This document shows positions 62,788 through 64,000 of a DNA stretch of 64,000 bases, one piece after another. The position numbers were made by a program, and so were the translations under genes. This DNA comes from 40CM-4-68-19 sp036513415 (GTDB lineage: Bacteria; Myxococcota; Myxococcia; Myxococcales; 40CM-4-68-19): contig DATBZA010000163.1 in assembly GCA_036513415.1 (NCBI GenBank), forward strand, positions 1 through 64,000. Direction: 5' to 3'. Positions within the stretch are counted from its first letter, which is position 1. Every line of letters begins with the position of its first letter. The notes under the pieces were generated by a model, which was given only the letters and a program-made list of their open reading frames with translations, searched no databases and was not told the DNA's origin.

Positions 62788-62943
62788 CTACTCCCGGTCC
62801 ATAAGAAAGCGCTCCATGAGCTTGCTAATGACAGCCGTCTCCGAATGTTTCTTCGGATCGGTATTGATCATTTCGCCCCACGACTGAAGCAGCCTGAGCT
62901 CATCTTCATCGTTGATAATCTCCCGCTCCACGATCACTTTCAC
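62788..62943 (-). CDS. Small hypothetical protein or fragment in lower-GC sequence
   Basis: A frame ending in TAG at 62788 reads EREIINDEDELRLLQSWGEM and HSETAVISKLMERFLMDRE, clearly protein-like, with visibly lower GC than the neighbours. The only in-frame start seen is GTG at 62943 (51 residues) without a ribosome site. A very purine-rich sequence (GGAGGGGAGGAGG) lies further upstream near 63000, and the coding character extends back to about 62970. So the true start is unclear, or the 5' end is lost. Family not recognised. Confidence 0.4.
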   Translation of the reverse strand: MKVIVEREIINDEDELRLLQSWGEMINTDPKKHSETAVISKLMERFLMDRE

Positions 62944-63057
62944 CTTGGTCGATACGCGCGCGATCGCCTGGTTTAGAGACGATGCTGAAAATGTGCTCCT
63001 CCTCCCCTCCTGTTGTACGAGACGTCGATGAGCGCCCTTCGTCCGGAGTGGAACTGA

Positions 63058-63690
63058 ATGTCCGTCGTCCTCCTGCTCGCTGCATTCATCGCGCCCACGG
63101 CCGGAGAGGTCCCGCGGCCGAAGCTTGTGCTCGCGCAGCGGCAGACGGAGCCCAAGTCCGAGGGCAAACCTCCACCCGACGATGTCGATCTGCTTCCGAA
63201 GCCAGCGACCCCAAGCGCCGCCGCGCTCGCGCGCCAGCGGGAACTGGAGCGGCAGCTCGCGAAACGCCGTACGATGCTTTTCTACCACCAGATCGGCGGC
63301 TTCCTCACGCTGGGCAGCCTCACCGCCACGGTCGTGCTCGGTCAGCTCGACTACCACGACAAGTACGGCGGGGGAGGCGACGCCGGGACCTACCGCGCCT
63401 GGCACCGGTGGGTGGCCGTCGCCACCACCGTCATCTTTGCCGGCACGGCTTCTCTAGCGGTGTTCGCGCCGGTGCCCGTCGAAAAGCCGGCGGGGTTCGA
63501 CACGGCAACGGTGCACAAGATCGCCATGACGGTCGCGGCCGCCGGGATGGCGACGCAGATCGTGCTCGGCATCGTCACCGCCTCGAAAGAGGGGCAGTAC
63601 GCTCAGCGCGACTTTGCCCTCGCGCACCAGATCGTCGGTTACACCACGCTCGCCGCGTCGTTGACGGGGTTTACCGTCCTCACCTTCTAG
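63058..63690 (+). CDS. Membrane protein with cytochrome b561-like four-helix core
   Basis: A 210-residue protein. A signal-like N-terminus and an acidic, proline-rich stretch are followed by four hydrophobic helices (about 80-100, 118-140, 152-172 and 185-205). Each helix has a histidine at its edge (FYHQ, AWHRW, VHKIA, AHQIVG), a spacing that could bind haem as in cytochrome b561/DUF4405-like proteins. No enzyme domain. Role in electron transfer is inferred. Confidence 0.68.
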   Translation: MSVVLLLAAFIAPTAGEVPRPKLVLAQRQTEPKSEGKPPPDDVDLLPKPATPSAAALARQRELERQLAKRRTMLFYHQIGGFLTLGSLTATVVLGQLDYHDKYGGGGDAGTYRAWHRWVAVATTVIFAGTASLAVFAPVPVEKPAGFDTATVHKIAMTVAAAGMATQIVLGIVTASKEGQYAQRDFALAHQIVGYTTLAASLTGFTVLTF

Positions 63691-63699
63691 GGGCCGCCG

Positions 63700-64000
63700 T
63701 CAAAAATAGATGTTCGCCGACAACCCCGAAGTGGCGGTGCTCACGGTCGTGTAGATCGGCGTACTGGCGGGGCCGTTGAGGTTCGCGAACTTCAGGGCCA
63801 ACTGCAGCACGGCGCCGGCGGAAAAGTTGCTGGCGAAGAAGTACTCGACGCCAACCCCGGCGCCAAAGAGGAAGAAGAACGCGGACTCGGCGCTCACCGC
63901 AGGCGAATTCTCCTTGCCGACGGTGATGGCGGGCTGGAGGAAGACGGCGGCGTGATTGCGCTTGAGTGGGTAGAAGCGCAGCCCGCCACCCAGGCTGTAG
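63700..64000 (-). CDS. C-terminal part of an outer-membrane beta-barrel protein, 5' end outside the window
   Basis: The open frame runs off the right edge; about 99 residues are visible, starting YSLGGGLRFYPLKRNHAAVF. Alternating hydrophobic strands, glycine turns and the aromatic C-terminus GLSANIYF are typical of small porin-like barrels (OmpW or outer membrane beta-barrel domain). Its stop is 9 bases from the convergent b561-like gene. Confidence 0.72.
   Translation of the reverse strand, partial: YSLGGGLRFYPLKRNHAAVFLQPAITVGKENSPAVSAESAFFFLFGAGVGVEYFFASNFSAGAVLQLALKFANLNGPASTPIYTTVSTATSGLSANIYF

Noticed and set aside
1..64000. tRNA, rRNA or CRISPR arrays
   Set aside because: No cloverleaf-like sequence with a conserved T-arm, no ribosomal RNA stretch and no regularly spaced direct repeats were noticed on either strand.

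Overview
The window is visibly GC-rich with strong G/C third-position preference, and it is densely packed with genes on both strands. Its content points to a soil-type Myxococcota (Anaeromyxobacter-like or a related uncultured lineage). The main clues are a very long Ser/Thr-kinase-like/AAA/GAF/PAS/histidine-kinase fusion, a Ser/Thr kinase with a TPR tail, a GspD secretin standing alone, small proteins with a GPRF-x3-C-x2-H core, and many secreted hydrolases. The assignment is inference. I see no rRNA, tRNA, CRISPR array, transposase or phage gene.

Layout. 1-13.6 kb: a truncated DUF2868 membrane protein, a sarcosine-oxidase-like flavoenzyme, an SGNH hydrolase, beta-carbonic anhydrase, a cold-shock protein, a CocE-type hydrolase, pterin dehydratase, a molybdopterin oxidoreductase, a MAPEG protein, thioredoxin 2, a polysaccharide deacetylase and a secreted protein made of charged heptad repeats. 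13.8-17.5 kb: a minus-strand cluster of Zn metallopeptidase, ATP-grasp ligase and sensor histidine kinase. 17.6-27.4 kb: minus-strand GspD, SixA, GH1 beta-glucosidase, an amidase, and an alkaline phosphatase translationally coupled to a small secreted protein. 28.5-34 kb: the giant hybrid sensor kinase. 35-37 kb: thiol peroxidase and a serine hydrolase. 37.4-42.2 kb: a PaoABC-type molybdenum hydroxylase operon behind an EF-hand transaldolase.

44.5-47.95 kb is a compact plus-strand cassette for oxidative L-fucose catabolism (dehydratase, lactonase, mutarotase, dehydrogenase, with ATGA/GTGA overlaps). It is bounded on the left by only the C-terminal tail of an ABC sugar permease and on the right by only the first codons of a further gene. 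It therefore looks like a fragment of a longer operon. 48-64 kb carries a lipoprotein, two SDR dehydrogenases, superoxide dismutase, a repeat protein, a eukaryote-like alkaline ceramidase, a Ser/Thr kinase with TPRs, a flavin monooxygenase, a cupin, a GGDEF diguanylate cyclase, a b561-like membrane protein and a truncated outer-membrane barrel.

A recurring theme is gene decay. At least seven places hold protein-like pieces of one gene lying in different frames, or only the head or tail of a gene (around 2.6-3.0, 24.8, 27.6-28.2, 34.55-35.17, 41.0, 42.4-42.5 and 50.75-50.94 kb), besides the two broken ends of the fucose cassette. Either this genome carries many small internal deletions, or the underlying assembly has small indel and collapse errors; raw reads would decide.
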